Of a stretch of DNA of 64,000 nucleotides, positions 32,312-41,627 are shown piece after piece. A program made the position numbers and the translations under genes. Each line of letters opens with the position of its first letter. Within the stretch, counting starts at the first letter, position 1. Source of the DNA: Cryobacterium tepidiphilum (GTDB lineage Bacteria; Actinomycetota; Actinomycetes; Actinomycetales; Microbacteriaceae); contig NZ_RDSR01000001.1 in NCBI RefSeq assembly GCF_003716325.1, positions 1-64,000 of the forward strand, written 5' to 3'. A model generated the notes under the pieces. It was not told the DNA's origin, did no database searches, and was given only the letters and a program-made list of their open reading frames with translations.

Positions 32312-33640
32312 TCAGCGCAGCTGCTCCTGCTTTGCCGTGACCGGCAGCAGTGCCAGCAGCCCGGCCAGCAGCACGAGCATGATGCCGAGGATGCCCCAGT
32401 ACGTCGCGCCGAAGATGCCCACGAACGCCGCGAACGCGGTGGGGGCGAGGAAGCTGACGGCGCGGCCGGTGGTCGCGTAGAGGCCGAACACCTCGCCTTC
32501 ACGCCCCGGGGGGATAAGGCGGGCGAGGAAGGTGCGGCTGGCCGATTGCGCGGGGCCGACGAACAGGCAGAGCGCCAGGCCCGCCGTCCAGAACACGATC
32601 TGGCCGCCGTCGTGCAGCAGGAAGATGAGGGCGGCGGAGATGACCAAACCGATGAGCGCCGTCACGATCACCGGCTTCGCGCCGAGCCTGTCGTCGAGCG
32701 CCCCCACGCTGATCGTCGCGACCCCGGCCACGACGTTCGCGGCGATCGCGAAGATGATGACCTCGCCGGCCGAGAAACCGAACACGGATGCCGCGAGCAC
32801 GCCGCCGAACGTGAACACGCCGGCCAGCCCGTCGCGGAAGATCGCGCTCGCCACCAGGAACCAGACGGTGGGGCGGCTCACCGCCCACAGGCGGGCGATG
32901 TCGCGGCCGAGGCGAACGTAGGAGCCGAAGAAGCCGACGCGTTCACGCCGGGCCTGCGGTGGCACGCGGTACTCCGGCACTGTCAGCAGCAGCGGCAGCG
33001 CGAAGAGACCGAACCACGCCGCGGAGATCAGCATCGATACCCGCACGGCCAGCCCGTTGGCATCCGTCACGCCGAACCAGCCGACCTCCGGGTGGATGAA
33101 CCCGAAATACACGATGAGCAGCAGCACGATGCCGCCGAGGTAGCCCATGCCCCAGCCGAAGCCGCTGACCTTGCCGATGGTGCGCGGGGTGGAGACCTGC
33201 GCGAGCATGGCGTTGTAGTTGACGCCCGCGAACTCGAAGAAGACGTTGCCGGACGCCACCAGCACCAGCCCGAGGAGCAGGTAGGAGGGGGACGCCTCGA
33301 CGAAGAACATGGCGGCGGTGAGAGCCACGACCAATGCGGTGTTGACGCCGAGCCAGAACTTGCGGCGGCCGGCCACGTCGGAGCGCTGGCCGGTCACGGG
33401 CGCGAGCAGCGCGATCAGCAGGCCGGCGGCGGCCAGGGCCCAGCCGAGCTGCGCCGAGATGACGTCTTTGTCGCCGAACGACGAGCTCGTGATGTAGACG
33501 GTGAAGACGAAGGTGGTGACCACCGCGTTGAAGGCCGCAGACCCCCAGTCCCACAGGCTCCAGGCCAGCACCCGCCCTCGGGGAATGTGCGTCGGTGTGG
33601 TGTCCATCCCCGCGCCACTCTGCGCCGTGATCTCGGTCAT
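32312..33640 (-). CDS. MFS transporter of the UMF1/Atg22 type
   Basis: A 442-residue transporter with about 12 membrane spans. It contains WSLWDWGSAAFNAVVTTFVF at the start and GFGWGMGYLGGIVLLL in the middle, both characteristic of the UMF1 group. GQRSDVAGRRKFWL forms the MFS loop. TAACCT ends 6 bases before the ATG, a leaderless arrangement. The substrate is unknown; amino acids or vacuolar-type efflux have been proposed for relatives. Confidence 0.85.
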   Translation of the reverse strand: MTEITAQSGAGMDTTPTHIPRGRVLAWSLWDWGSAAFNAVVTTFVFTVYITSSSFGDKDVISAQLGWALAAAGLLIALLAPVTGQRSDVAGRRKFWLGVNTALVVALTAAMFFVEASPSYLLLGLVLVASGNVFFEFAGVNYNAMLAQVSTPRTIGKVSGFGWGMGYLGGIVLLLIVYFGFIHPEVGWFGVTDANGLAVRVSMLISAAWFGLFALPLLLTVPEYRVPPQARRERVGFFGSYVRLGRDIARLWAVSRPTVWFLVASAIFRDGLAGVFTFGGVLAASVFGFSAGEVIIFAIAANVVAGVATISVGALDDRLGAKPVIVTALIGLVISAALIFLLHDGGQIVFWTAGLALCLFVGPAQSASRTFLARLIPPGREGEVFGLYATTGRAVSFLAPTAFAAFVGIFGATYWGILGIMLVLLAGLLALLPVTAKQEQLR

Positions 33641-33684
33641 GCGATCAGGTTAGTGGTCGCGGTCACCGCACGGCTGCATTGCAA

Positions 33685-33768
33685 GTTGAGTCCAGCGTGC
33701 TCAAGTTTTCGTTCCTGACCTTGACAGCAACGGATGGCAGGTGCACACTTGAGTCAGCAAGGCTCAAG
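33685..33768 (+). promoter_or_regulatory. dnaK promoter with two HspR (HAIR) operators
   Basis: Two HAIR inverted repeats are present: GTTGAGT-N7-GCTCAAG (33685-33705) and CTTGAGT-N7-GCTCAAG (33748-33768). A TTGACA -35 (33721-33726) lies between them, and the second repeat covers the expected -10/start region. The repressor is encoded by the last gene of the operon (37308-37733), the usual actinobacterial autoregulation. Confidence 0.9.
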
Positions 33769-33819
33769 TCTTAGAAATCCCCCCGCAGTACGCACAATAC
33801 CTGAAGGAGAAACACCCCT

Positions 33820-35682
33820 ATGTCTCGTGCAGTAGGTATCGACCTCGGAACTACCAACTCCGTGGTGTCCGTTCTCGAAGGTGGCGAACCCACCGTCATC
33901 GCGAACGCCGAAGGTCTGCGCACCACCCCGTCGGTGGTCGCCTTCACCAAGGACGGCGAGGTGCTCGTCGGCGAGACCGCGAAGCGCCAGGCCGTCACCA
34001 ACGTCGACCGCACCATCTCCAGCGTCAAGCGCCACATGGGCACCGACTGGAGCGTCAAGATCGACGACAAGAAGTACACGCCGCAGGAGATCTCGGCGCG
34101 CATCCTGGCCAAGCTCAAGCGCGACGCCGAACAGTACCTCGGCGACACCGTCACCGACGCCGTGATCACGGTTCCCGCCTACTTCAACGACGCCGAGCGC
34201 CAGGCCACCAAGGAAGCCGGTGAGATCGCCGGCCTCAACGTGCTCCGCATCATCAACGAGCCCACCGCAGCCGCCCTCGCCTACGGCCTCGACAAGGGCA
34301 AGGAAGACGAGCTCATCCTGGTCTTCGACCTCGGTGGCGGCACGTTCGACGTCTCCCTGCTCGAAGTCGGCAAGGACGAGGACTTCTCCACCATCCAGGT
34401 GCGCGCCACCGCCGGTGACAACCGCCTCGGCGGCGACGACTGGGACCAGCGCATCGTGGACTGGCTGATCAAGAAGTTCAAGGAGACCACGGGCGTCGAC
34501 GTCTCGGGTGACAAGATCGCCAAGCAGCGCCTGAAGGAAGCCGCGGAGCAGGCCAAGAAAGAGCTGTCGAGCAGCATGTCGACCAGCATCCAGCTGCCCT
34601 ACCTCTCGCTCACCGAGAACGGACCGGCCAACCTCGACGAGACGCTCACCCGCGCCCAGTTCGAGAACATGACCAGCGACCTGCTCGACCGCACCAAGAA
34701 GCCGTTCCAGGACGTCATCCGTGAGGCCGGCATCAAGGTCAGCGACATCGCCCACGTCGTGCTCGTCGGTGGATCGACCCGCATGCCCGCCGTCTCGGAT
34801 CTCGTGAAGCAGGAGACCGGCGGCCAGGAGCCCAACAAGGGCGTGAACCCCGACGAGGTCGTCGCCGTCGGCGCCGCGCTGCAGGCCGGCGTGCTGAAGG
34901 GCGAGCGCAAGGACGTTCTGCTCATCGACGTCACCCCGCTCTCGCTCGGCATCGAGACCAAGGGCGGCATCATGACCAAGCTCATCGAGCGCAACACGGC
35001 CATCCCGACCAAGCGCAGTGAGACGTTCACGACAGCGGATGACAATCAGCCGTCGGTCGCGATCCAGGTGTTCCAGGGTGAGCGCGAGTTCACCCGCGAC
35101 AACAAGAACCTCGGAACCTTCGAGCTCACCGGGATCGCTCCGGCGCCCCGCGGTGTTCCGCAGGTCGAGGTGACCTTCGACATCGACGCCAACGGCATCG
35201 TGCACGTGTCTGCGAAGGACAAGGGCACCGGCAAGGAGCAGTCGATGACCATCACCGGTGGCTCTTCGCTCGCGAAGGAAGACATCGAGCGCATGGTGCG
35301 CGAGGGTGAAGAGCACGCCGCGGAGGACAAGCGCCGCCGTGAAGCGGCCGAGACCCGCAACTCCGCCGAGCAGCTCGCCTACTCGATCGAGAAGCTGATC
35401 AAGGAGAACGACGAGAAGCTGCCCGCCGACGTCAAGAGCGAGGTGCAGGCGGATGTCGACAACCTCAAGTCCGCCCTCGCCGGTGACGACGACGACGCAG
35501 TGAAGTCGGCGTTCGACAAGCTGAACGAGAGCCAGGGAAAGCTGGGCGAGGCCATCTATGCCTCCAGCCAGGCCGACGCCGGCGCATCCGCTGCCGGTGG
35601 CGAGCAGCCCGCCGACGCGAGCGGATCCGATGAAGACGTTGTCGACGCCGAAGTGGTCGACGACGAGAACGAGACGAAGTAG
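33820..35682 (+). CDS. dnaK: Chaperone DnaK (Hsp70)
   Basis: ATP-dependent Hsp70 chaperone, 620 residues. The nucleotide-binding domain opens with [11 protein letters not shown], has [11 protein letters not shown] and [12 protein letters not shown], and is followed by the interdomain linker ([18 protein letters not shown]). The substrate domain and an acidic C-terminal tail complete it. GAAGGAG precedes the ATG. It is the first gene of dnaK-grpE-dnaJ-hspR, controlled by HspR at two HAIR boxes. Confidence 0.98.
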   Translation: MSRAVGIDLGTTNSVVSVLEGGEPTVIANAEGLRTTPSVVAFTKDGEVLVGETAKRQAVTNVDRTISSVKRHMGTDWSVKIDDKKYTPQEISARILAKLKRDAEQYLGDTVTDAVITVPAYFNDAERQATKEAGEIAGLNVLRIINEPTAAALAYGLDKGKEDELILVFDLGGGTFDVSLLEVGKDEDFSTIQVRATAGDNRLGGDDWDQRIVDWLIKKFKETTGVDVSGDKIAKQRLKEAAEQAKKELSSSMSTSIQLPYLSLTENGPANLDETLTRAQFENMTSDLLDRTKKPFQDVIREAGIKVSDIAHVVLVGGSTRMPAVSDLVKQETGGQEPNKGVNPDEVVAVGAALQAGVLKGERKDVLLIDVTPLSLGIETKGGIMTKLIERNTAIPTKRSETFTTADDNQPSVAIQVFQGEREFTRDNKNLGTFELTGIAPAPRGVPQVEVTFDIDANGIVHVSAKDKGTGKEQSMTITGGSSLAKEDIERMVREGEEHAAEDKRRREAAETRNSAEQLAYSIEKLIKENDEKLPADVKSEVQADVDNLKSALAGDDDDAVKSAFDKLNESQGKLGEAIYASSQADAGASAAGGEQPADASGSDEDVVDAEVVDDENETK

Positions 35683-35690
35683 AGGCGAAC

Positions 35691-36308
35691 ATGACTGACG
35701 AGAAGCGTCCCGAGGAACAGCCCGAGCCGGAGCAACAGCCCCAGCCTGGTCCGCAGGATGACTCCGTCGAGCAGTCTGAGACCGAGGGGGCGCCTGCCGA
35801 TGGCGCCCCCGAGGCCTCGGCCGACGGGATCGAAGAAGACGAGCTGACCGTCCAGGACATCCTCGATGCGGCCGAACGCGAGGCGGCTGAACCCAGCGAT
35901 GAGCACCTGATCGACCTCAAGCGCGTCACGGCGGAATACGCCAACTACCGCAAGCGCACCGAGAGCAACCGTGAGGTGGAGCGCGAACGCGTCGTCGGTG
36001 ACGTCGCGAAGCTCCTGCTTCCGGTGCTCGACGACCTCGACCGCGCCGAGAAGCACGGCGACCTGGCCGGCGACGCTCCGTTCGCGACCATCGCGGCGAA
36101 GCTGCGCGTCACGGTGGAGCGCCTGGGTCTGAAGCCGTTCGGCGAGGCGGGCGAACCGTTCGACCCGACCAGGCACGAGGCGATCTTCCAGCAGCCGGCC
36201 GACGTCGAGACCGAGACGGTGGCCGACGTCGTCGAGACCGGGTACTACCTGGGGTCGACGCTGCTGCGGGCCGCCAAGGTCGTGGTGCAGGTGCCCAGCA
36301 ATGGCTAG
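35691..36308 (+). CDS. grpE: Nucleotide exchange factor GrpE
   Basis: The 205-residue exchange factor for DnaK has a long acidic, disordered N-terminus (Glu/Gln/Pro-rich, residues 1-50). The helical dimerisation segment follows (DLKRVTAEYANYRKRTESNRE), then the beta-wing with the conserved end HEAIFQQPA and VVQVP. It starts 8 bases after dnaK and overlaps dnaJ by 8 bases. Confidence 0.97.
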   Translation: MTDEKRPEEQPEPEQQPQPGPQDDSVEQSETEGAPADGAPEASADGIEEDELTVQDILDAAEREAAEPSDEHLIDLKRVTAEYANYRKRTESNREVERERVVGDVAKLLLPVLDDLDRAEKHGDLAGDAPFATIAAKLRVTVERLGLKPFGEAGEPFDPTRHEAIFQQPADVETETVADVVETGYYLGSTLLRAAKVVVQVPSNG

Positions 36309-37293
36309 CCAGGACTGGTTCGACAAGGACTTCTACAAGGTCCTCGGCGTCTCGAAAGACGTGACGCCGGCGGAGCTGAAGAAGGTGTACCGCAAGCTCG
36401 CTCGCAAGTACCACCCCGACTCGAACCCCGGCGATGCTGCGGCAGAAGCCAAGTTCAAGGAGATCAGCGAGGCGCACTCGGTGCTCTCCGATCCTGAGCA
36501 ACGCAAGGAATACGACGCCATCCGCGCCATGGGCGGCGGTGCCCGGTTCACCGCCCCCCGCGCGGGCGGCGGCCAGCAGGGTGGCTTCGAGGATGTCTTC
36601 GGCAACATGTTCGGCGGGGGCGGCCGCCAGGGCGGTTATACGTTCCAGCAGGGCGGCTTCGATGACATCCTCGGCGGCATGTTCGGCGGCGGCGGGTTCG
36701 GGAACCCGAGCGGCGGCTACCGCGGCTACGGGGGACCGACGCGCGGACGTGACGTGACGGCATCCGCCACCATCGACTTCGCGACCGCCGTGCACGGCGA
36801 CCAGATCACCCTGCAGACGCAGGACGGCCGCCCGATCAAGGTGCGGATCCCGGCCGGCGTCAGCGACGGGCAGAAGATCAAGCTGCGCGGCAAGGGACAG
36901 CCCAGCCCCGACGGCGGCGAGGCCGGCGACATCGTGCTCACCGTCACCGTGCGCAAGCACCCGGTGTTCGAGCGCGACGGCCTGAACCTGCGCGTTCGCG
37001 TGCCGGTCACCTTCGCCGAGGCGACCCTCGGGGCGACGATCGAGGTGCCGACACTGGGCGGCGATCCGGTGAAGCTCAAGGTGGCCCCGGGAACGCCGAG
37101 CGGACGCATCCTGCGCGTCAAGGGGCGCGGCGTCACAACGGCCAAGGGCGGCTCGGGCGACCTGCTCGCCGAGGTGCTCGTGGCGGTGCCGTCGCACCTG
37201 TCCAAAGACGCGGAAGAGAAGCTCCGGGCCTTCGCCGAGGCGCTGCCGAAGGAGAATCCGCGAAGTGACCTCCTGGCCAAGGCCCGGGACTAG
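36301..37293 (+). CDS. DnaJ-family co-chaperone without zinc finger
   Basis: The 330-residue J-protein has the J-domain with HPD at residues 38-40, then a Gly/Phe-rich region (about 78-150, repeated MFGGGG and QQGGF), and the two C-terminal peptide-binding domains (RIPAGVSDGQKIKLRGKG and APGTPSGRILRVKGRGV). No CxxCxGxG repeats are present, so it is a type II/CbpA-like J-protein even though it occupies the dnaJ place in the operon. It overlaps grpE by 8 bases. Confidence 0.95.
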   Translation: MASQDWFDKDFYKVLGVSKDVTPAELKKVYRKLARKYHPDSNPGDAAAEAKFKEISEAHSVLSDPEQRKEYDAIRAMGGGARFTAPRAGGGQQGGFEDVFGNMFGGGGRQGGYTFQQGGFDDILGGMFGGGGFGNPSGGYRGYGGPTRGRDVTASATIDFATAVHGDQITLQTQDGRPIKVRIPAGVSDGQKIKLRGKGQPSPDGGEAGDIVLTVTVRKHPVFERDGLNLRVRVPVTFAEATLGATIEVPTLGGDPVKLKVAPGTPSGRILRVKGRGVTTAKGGSGDLLAEVLVAVPSHLSKDAEEKLRAFAEALPKENPRSDLLAKARD

Positions 37294-37307
37294 CGACGGG
37301 GGCCGCA

Positions 37308-37733
37308 ATGGATGAGACGTTTCCGGTGTTCGTCATTTCTATGGCGGCCGAGTTGGCCGGGATGCACCCACAGACCCTGCGCCAATACGACCGGCTCGGG
37401 CTCGTGCGGCCCGGTCGCACGGCAGGCAAGTCACGCCGCTACTCCGTGCGCGACGTGGCGAAGCTGCGGGAGATCGCCCAGCTGAGCTCCGAAGGCGTCA
37501 GCCTGGAAGGCATCCGTCGCATCATCGAGCTCGAAGACCAGGTGCGCGGGCTGACTGCGCGCGTGGGGGAGCTGGAGAGCGCACTGGCTGATGAGCTGCT
37601 GAACCGCCCCGGGCGGCGCGTGTTCGCGGCAGGCTCTGCCGGTGATGTCATCGCCCTGAAAGCCGGTGCCCGCATGCGCCGCTCGAATCAGGTCGTCATC
37701 TGGCGTCCCGCGCATCGGAGCGGGCAGCAGTAG
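37308..37733 (+). CDS. hspR: Heat-shock repressor HspR (MerR family)
   Basis: The 141-residue MerR-type repressor has the winged helix FVISMAAELAGMHPQTLRQYDRLGLVRP (shown here in part, residues 8-36). SRRYSVRDVAKLREI and a coiled-coil dimer segment (LEDQVRGLTARVGELESAL) follow. It binds HAIR boxes as a complex with DnaK. Targets visible in the window are the dnaK promoter (two boxes) and the clpB promoter (one box). It lies 14 bases after dnaJ. Confidence 0.95.
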   Translation: MDETFPVFVISMAAELAGMHPQTLRQYDRLGLVRPGRTAGKSRRYSVRDVAKLREIAQLSSEGVSLEGIRRIIELEDQVRGLTARVGELESALADELLNRPGRRVFAAGSAGDVIALKAGARMRRSNQVVIWRPAHRSGQQ

Positions 37734-37754
37734 CCGGGCGGATAACCTGACGGG

Positions 37755-38885
37755 GTGAACCGATTCGACTTCGACGCCCTGCGCCGCTGGCCCGACGTCG
37801 AGGCCGACAACCTGTTCGCCGTCGACGCGACCGACCGGCTGCTGCTCGATGAGGCACGCCCGGCGCTCGCCGCAGCCGCCCCGGGCGATGTGGCCGTGGT
37901 GGGCGACCGCTACGGGGCGCTCACCTTGGGGCCTGCGGCCCTGTTCGGCGCAACGGGCGTGCGCGTGCACCAGGATCCGTTGTCGGGCGAGCTGGCGCTT
38001 GCTGCCAACGCTCGGTCTGCCGGGCTGGCGGGCTCCTACCGGTCGCTCGGGCTGGACCGTGAGCTCGTCGCCGGCGCCCGTGTCGTGTTGCTGCAACTGC
38101 CGCGCAGCCTCGCGGCCCTCGAAGAGACGGCGGCGCTCATCGCGCGCTACGCGAACCCCGAGGTGGTCGTCTTCGCCGGCGGCCGGGTCAAGCACATGAC
38201 GACCGCGATGAGCGAGGTGCTCCGCCGCCACTTCGGGCAGGTGAACGCGTCGCTCGCACGGCAGAAGTCGCGGGTGCTGAGGGCTGAGGGCGCGGTTGCC
38301 GATGAGGCGTCAACGGATGCCTGGCCTCGCCGCGAGTTCCACGCTGACCTCGGTCTCTGGGTGTGCGCGCATGGTGCCGCCTTTGCGGGCACCTCCGTCG
38401 ACATCGGCACGCGCTTCCTGCTCGAATTCCTGCCGCGCATGAAAGCGGATGCCGCATCGGCCATCGATCTCGGGTGCGGCACGGGCGTGCTCGCTGCCGC
38501 GCTGGCGGTCTCTCGCCCCGCGCTCACGGTGGTCGCGACGGACCAGTCGGCGGCGGCCGTCGCCTCGGCGCGCGCGACGATGGAAGCGAACGGCGTGGCC
38601 GACCGCGTGGAGGCGGTGCGCGACGACGCTCTGGGGAGCCGGCCGGACGCATCCGCTGAGCTGGTCGTGCTCAATCCGCCGTTCCACATCGGCGCATCGG
38701 TGCACGCCGGTATCGCACTCAAGCTGTTCGAGGATGCCGCACGTGTGCTCGAACCGGGCGGGGAGCTGTGGACGGTGTGGAACTCTCACCTCGGCTACCG
38801 GCCGGCGCTCTCCCGCATCGTCGGACCCACCGAGCAGGTGGGCCGCAACGCGAAGTTCACCGTCACCGTGTCAACGCGCCAGTGA
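37755..38885 (+). CDS. RsmC/RlmG-type rRNA (guanine-N2) methyltransferase
   Basis: The 376-residue enzyme has two tandem methyltransferase-like domains. The N-terminal one is degenerate. The C-terminal one carries SAM motif I AIDLGCGTGVLAAAL (near residue 236) and the base-flipping NPPFH motif typical of guanine-N2 methylation. The final LGYRPALSRIVGPTEQVGRNAKFTV block is the RsmC signature. TAACCT ends 6 bases before the GTG, so it has its own leaderless promoter and is not simply a fifth gene of the heat-shock operon. Confidence 0.85.
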   Translation: MNRFDFDALRRWPDVEADNLFAVDATDRLLLDEARPALAAAAPGDVAVVGDRYGALTLGPAALFGATGVRVHQDPLSGELALAANARSAGLAGSYRSLGLDRELVAGARVVLLQLPRSLAALEETAALIARYANPEVVVFAGGRVKHMTTAMSEVLRRHFGQVNASLARQKSRVLRAEGAVADEASTDAWPRREFHADLGLWVCAHGAAFAGTSVDIGTRFLLEFLPRMKADAASAIDLGCGTGVLAAALAVSRPALTVVATDQSAAAVASARATMEANGVADRVEAVRDDALGSRPDASAELVVLNPPFHIGASVHAGIALKLFEDAARVLEPGGELWTVWNSHLGYRPALSRIVGPTEQVGRNAKFTVTVSTRQ

Positions 38886-38904
38886 CGGACCGCATTCGCG
38901 ATGC

Positions 38905-38962
38905 GCGGGTTGAACGCCGCTGCGCGGGCTGAATTCAACCCGCGCAGCGGCTTTCAACCCGC
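38905..38962. repeat. 58-bp palindromic intergenic element, copy 2
   Basis: The closest of the three copies to a perfect hairpin. It starts GCGGGTTGAACGCCGCTGCG, has CTGAATTCAA in the middle and ends TTTCAACCCGC. Only one position in the arms is unpaired. It lies 20 bases after the rRNA methyltransferase stop, so it could terminate that message. Confidence 0.85.
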
Positions 38963-39022
38963 GGAGCTCCCGGGGAGCAAGCGGACCTCCCCGGGTCAGG
39001 TATCGCGGCGTACGCTGGCGCC

Positions 39023-39412
39023 ATGACACGCAACGACGGATTCGATGACGAACATGTGCAGAACGCGTTCTTCCGGCCCGACACTCCTGATGCGGCGAAC
39101 CCCGACACGACCGGGAAGCTCGGCAACCAGGAGAACGCCGGCGTGCCCGACCGCGACGATCGCGAAGAGGACGCGCCGGAGGGACGGTGGCAGGCTGACC
39201 TCCCCGGCCAGCTCGACACCGACAAGAGTGCGGCCGGCGCGGAGCAAGGCGGGGAGATTCTCGACACCGTCAACGCCGCCGACTCGGAGGCCTCCAATGT
39301 TCCGGGCGAGACCGGCGTGAACAGCTCCGGCAATTCAATGGGCGACGACGACGATCTGCCCGGCGCGGAGCGCGTGAGGGAGCAGGAAGCACGGTTGGAC
39401 GACAACGCCTGA
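39023..39412 (+). CDS. Acidic, probably disordered hypothetical protein
   Basis: A 129-residue product with a very high Asp/Glu/Gly/Asn content, no hydrophobic core and no Cys. The opening [21 protein letters not shown] is the only aromatic region. TACGCT ends 6 bases before the ATG (leaderless). Its 3' end overlaps the clpB promoter. No family is recognised. Confidence 0.6.
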   Translation: MTRNDGFDDEHVQNAFFRPDTPDAANPDTTGKLGNQENAGVPDRDDREEDAPEGRWQADLPGQLDTDKSAAGAEQGGEILDTVNAADSEASNVPGETGVNSSGNSMGDDDDLPGAERVREQEARLDDNA

Positions 39413-39442
39413 CTTGCTAAAATTGAGTCGATAAGACTCAAC
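39395..39442 (+). promoter_or_regulatory. clpB promoter with HAIR operator
   Basis: TTGGAC (39395-39400) and TAAAAT (39418-39423) are 17 bases apart. The HAIR box TTGAGT-N7-ACTCAA (39423-39441) begins at the last base of the -10. GGAGG follows at the ribosome-binding site of clpB. This places clpB in the HspR regulon together with dnaK. Confidence 0.9.
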
Positions 39443-39458
39443 TTCGGAGGAACCGCAG

Positions 39459-41627
39459 ATGCAAGCCGGCCAACAGCCACCGCAGGAAGACGCAAAGAGC
39501 GCCCTCGAGCAGTACGGCGTCAACCTCACCGAGATCGCACGCAACGGCAAGCTCGACCCCGTGATCGGGCGCGACGCCGAGATCCGGCGGGTCAGCCAGG
39601 TGCTCACCCGCCGCACAAAGAACAATCCGGTGCTCATCGGCGAGCCCGGCGTCGGCAAGACGGCCGTCGTGGAAGGACTCGCCCAGCGCATCGTCGCGGG
39701 CGACGTCGCCGAATCACTCAAGGGCAAGCAACTCGTCTCGCTCGACCTCGCCGCCCTGGTCGCCGGCGCGAAGTACCGCGGTGAATTCGAAGAGCGCCTC
39801 AAGGCCGTGCTCAAGGAGATCAACGACGCCGAAGGCGAGATCATCACCTTCGTCGACGAGCTGCACACACTCATGGGAGCCGGCGGCGGCGAAGGATCCG
39901 TTGCGGCCTCGAACATGCTCAAGCCCATGCTTGCCCGCGGGGAGCTGCGGCTCATCGGAGCCACCACCCTCAACGAGTATCGGGAGTTCATCGAGAAGGA
40001 TGCCGCCCTGGAGCGACGCTTCCAGCAGGTTTTCGTGGGCGAGCCATCCGTTGAAGACACCGTGGCCATTCTTCGCGGGCTGAAGGAGCGCTACGAGGCG
40101 CACCACAAGGTCAGCATCGCCGACTCGGCGCTCGTTGCGGCCGCATCGCTCTCCAACCGGTACATCCCGGCGCGCCAGCTACCCGACAAGGCCATCGACC
40201 TCATCGACGAGGCCGCGAGCCGACTGCGCATGGAGATCGACTCTGCCCCGGTGGAGATCGATGAACTGCGCCGCAGCGTCGACCGGCTGAAGCTCGAGGA
40301 GCTCGCCCTCAAGAAGGAGAAGGACGAAGCGTCGAAGCAGCGCCTGGTCGCACTGCGCGAGACCCTGGCCGAGCGCCAGGACGAGCTGGCGGCCCTGCAG
40401 GCACGGTGGGACCGCGAGCGCGCCTCGCTCAACCGCGTCGGTGAGTTGAAGACCCAGCTCGATGAGGCGCGGATGCTGCGTGACCGGGCCATGCGTGAAG
40501 CCAACTACCAGGAAGCCTCCCGTCTCGAGTACGAGGTGATCCCACCCATCGCGCGCGAGATCGAGGCTGCGGAGCGGGCCGAGCAGGCGCCCGAGGAGGC
40601 GCGGATGGTCAACGACCAGGTGACCGCCGAGGACATCGCCGCCGTCGTGGCCGCGTGGACGGGCATCCCGGTCGGACGACTTCTCCAGGGCGAGACCGAG
40701 AAGCTTCTCCACCTCGAGGGCGAGCTCGCACACCGCCTTATCGGCCAGAAGCGCGCCGTCACGGCCGTGGCCGACGCGGTCAGGCGCAGCCGGGCCGGCA
40801 TCTCCGACCCCGACCGGCCCACCGGCTCGTTCCTCTTCCTCGGTCCCACCGGCGTCGGCAAGACCGAACTCGCCAAGGCCCTCGCCGACTTCCTCTTCGA
40901 CGACGAGAAGGCCATGATCCGCATCGACATGAGCGAGTACGGCGAGAAGTTCTCCGTCTCACGCCTGGTCGGTGCACCCCCGGGCTACATCGGGTACGAG
41001 CAGGGCGGGCAGCTCACCGAAGCCGTGCGCCGGCGACCGTACTCCGTCATCCTGCTCGACGAGGTCGAGAAGGCCCACCCGGAAGTGTTCGACGTGCTGC
41101 TGCAGGTGCTCGACGACGGCCGACTGACCGATGGCCAGGGCCGCACGGTCGACTTCCGCAACACGATCCTCATCCTCACCTCCAACCTCGGGTCGCACAT
41201 ACTCATCGACCCGTCCCTCTCCCAGGAGGAGAAGGAGGATGCCGTGCAGCAGCTCGTGCGCCAGGCGTTCAAGCCCGAGTTCGTGAACCGCCTCGACGAC
41301 ATCGTCGTGTTCTCCCCCCTCTCGAGCGACGATCTCGGCCAGATCGTGGAGCTCTACATCGAGCGGCTGCAGCGCCGGCTCGGGGAGCGCCGCCTGCAGC
41401 TGGCTGTGACTCCGGATGCCCGCTCCTGGCTGGCAGAGCGCGGTTACGATCCGAATTACGGGGCCCGGCCGCTCCGCCGCCTGATGCAGCGGGAGATCGA
41501 CGACTCACTGGCGCAGGCGATCCTCGCCGGAAACGTGCGCGACGGCGACACCGTGCGTGTGGATCTGGCGCCCGACCGCGAGCACCTCACCGTGGCATCC
41601 GCTCCGCAGCTGCTCGACGAGGACTAG
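39459..41627 (+). CDS. clpB: ClpB-type disaggregase lacking the N-terminal domain
   Basis: The 722-residue AAA+ disaggregase starts 18 residues before [19 protein letters not shown]. The roughly 150-residue Clp N domain of full-length ClpB (about 860 residues) is absent. AAA1 has [12 protein letters not shown]; the coiled-coil middle domain spans roughly 270-390; AAA2 has [33 protein letters not shown] and [12 protein letters not shown]. The start is fixed by GGAGG and by the HAIR promoter just upstream, so the absence is real and not an annotation artefact. It works with DnaK/DnaJ/GrpE encoded 5 kb away. Confidence 0.95.
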   Translation: MQAGQQPPQEDAKSALEQYGVNLTEIARNGKLDPVIGRDAEIRRVSQVLTRRTKNNPVLIGEPGVGKTAVVEGLAQRIVAGDVAESLKGKQLVSLDLAALVAGAKYRGEFEERLKAVLKEINDAEGEIITFVDELHTLMGAGGGEGSVAASNMLKPMLARGELRLIGATTLNEYREFIEKDAALERRFQQVFVGEPSVEDTVAILRGLKERYEAHHKVSIADSALVAAASLSNRYIPARQLPDKAIDLIDEAASRLRMEIDSAPVEIDELRRSVDRLKLEELALKKEKDEASKQRLVALRETLAERQDELAALQARWDRERASLNRVGELKTQLDEARMLRDRAMREANYQEASRLEYEVIPPIAREIEAAERAEQAPEEARMVNDQVTAEDIAAVVAAWTGIPVGRLLQGETEKLLHLEGELAHRLIGQKRAVTAVADAVRRSRAGISDPDRPTGSFLFLGPTGVGKTELAKALADFLFDDEKAMIRIDMSEYGEKFSVSRLVGAPPGYIGYEQGGQLTEAVRRRPYSVILLDEVEKAHPEVFDVLLQVLDDGRLTDGQGRTVDFRNTILILTSNLGSHILIDPSLSQEEKEDAVQQLVRQAFKPEFVNRLDDIVVFSPLSSDDLGQIVELYIERLQRRLGERRLQLAVTPDARSWLAERGYDPNYGARPLRRLMQREIDDSLAQAILAGNVRDGDTVRVDLAPDREHLTVASAPQLLDED

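Noticed and set aside
33754-35316. A 520-codon open frame opposite dnaK
   Set aside because: It is a shadow frame; dnaK on the plus strand is certain.
37755-38885. Fifth member of the dnaK operon
   Set aside because: A leaderless promoter (TAACCT, 6 bases before the GTG) sits between hspR and this gene, and the product is an rRNA methyltransferase-type enzyme, so independent transcription is more likely.
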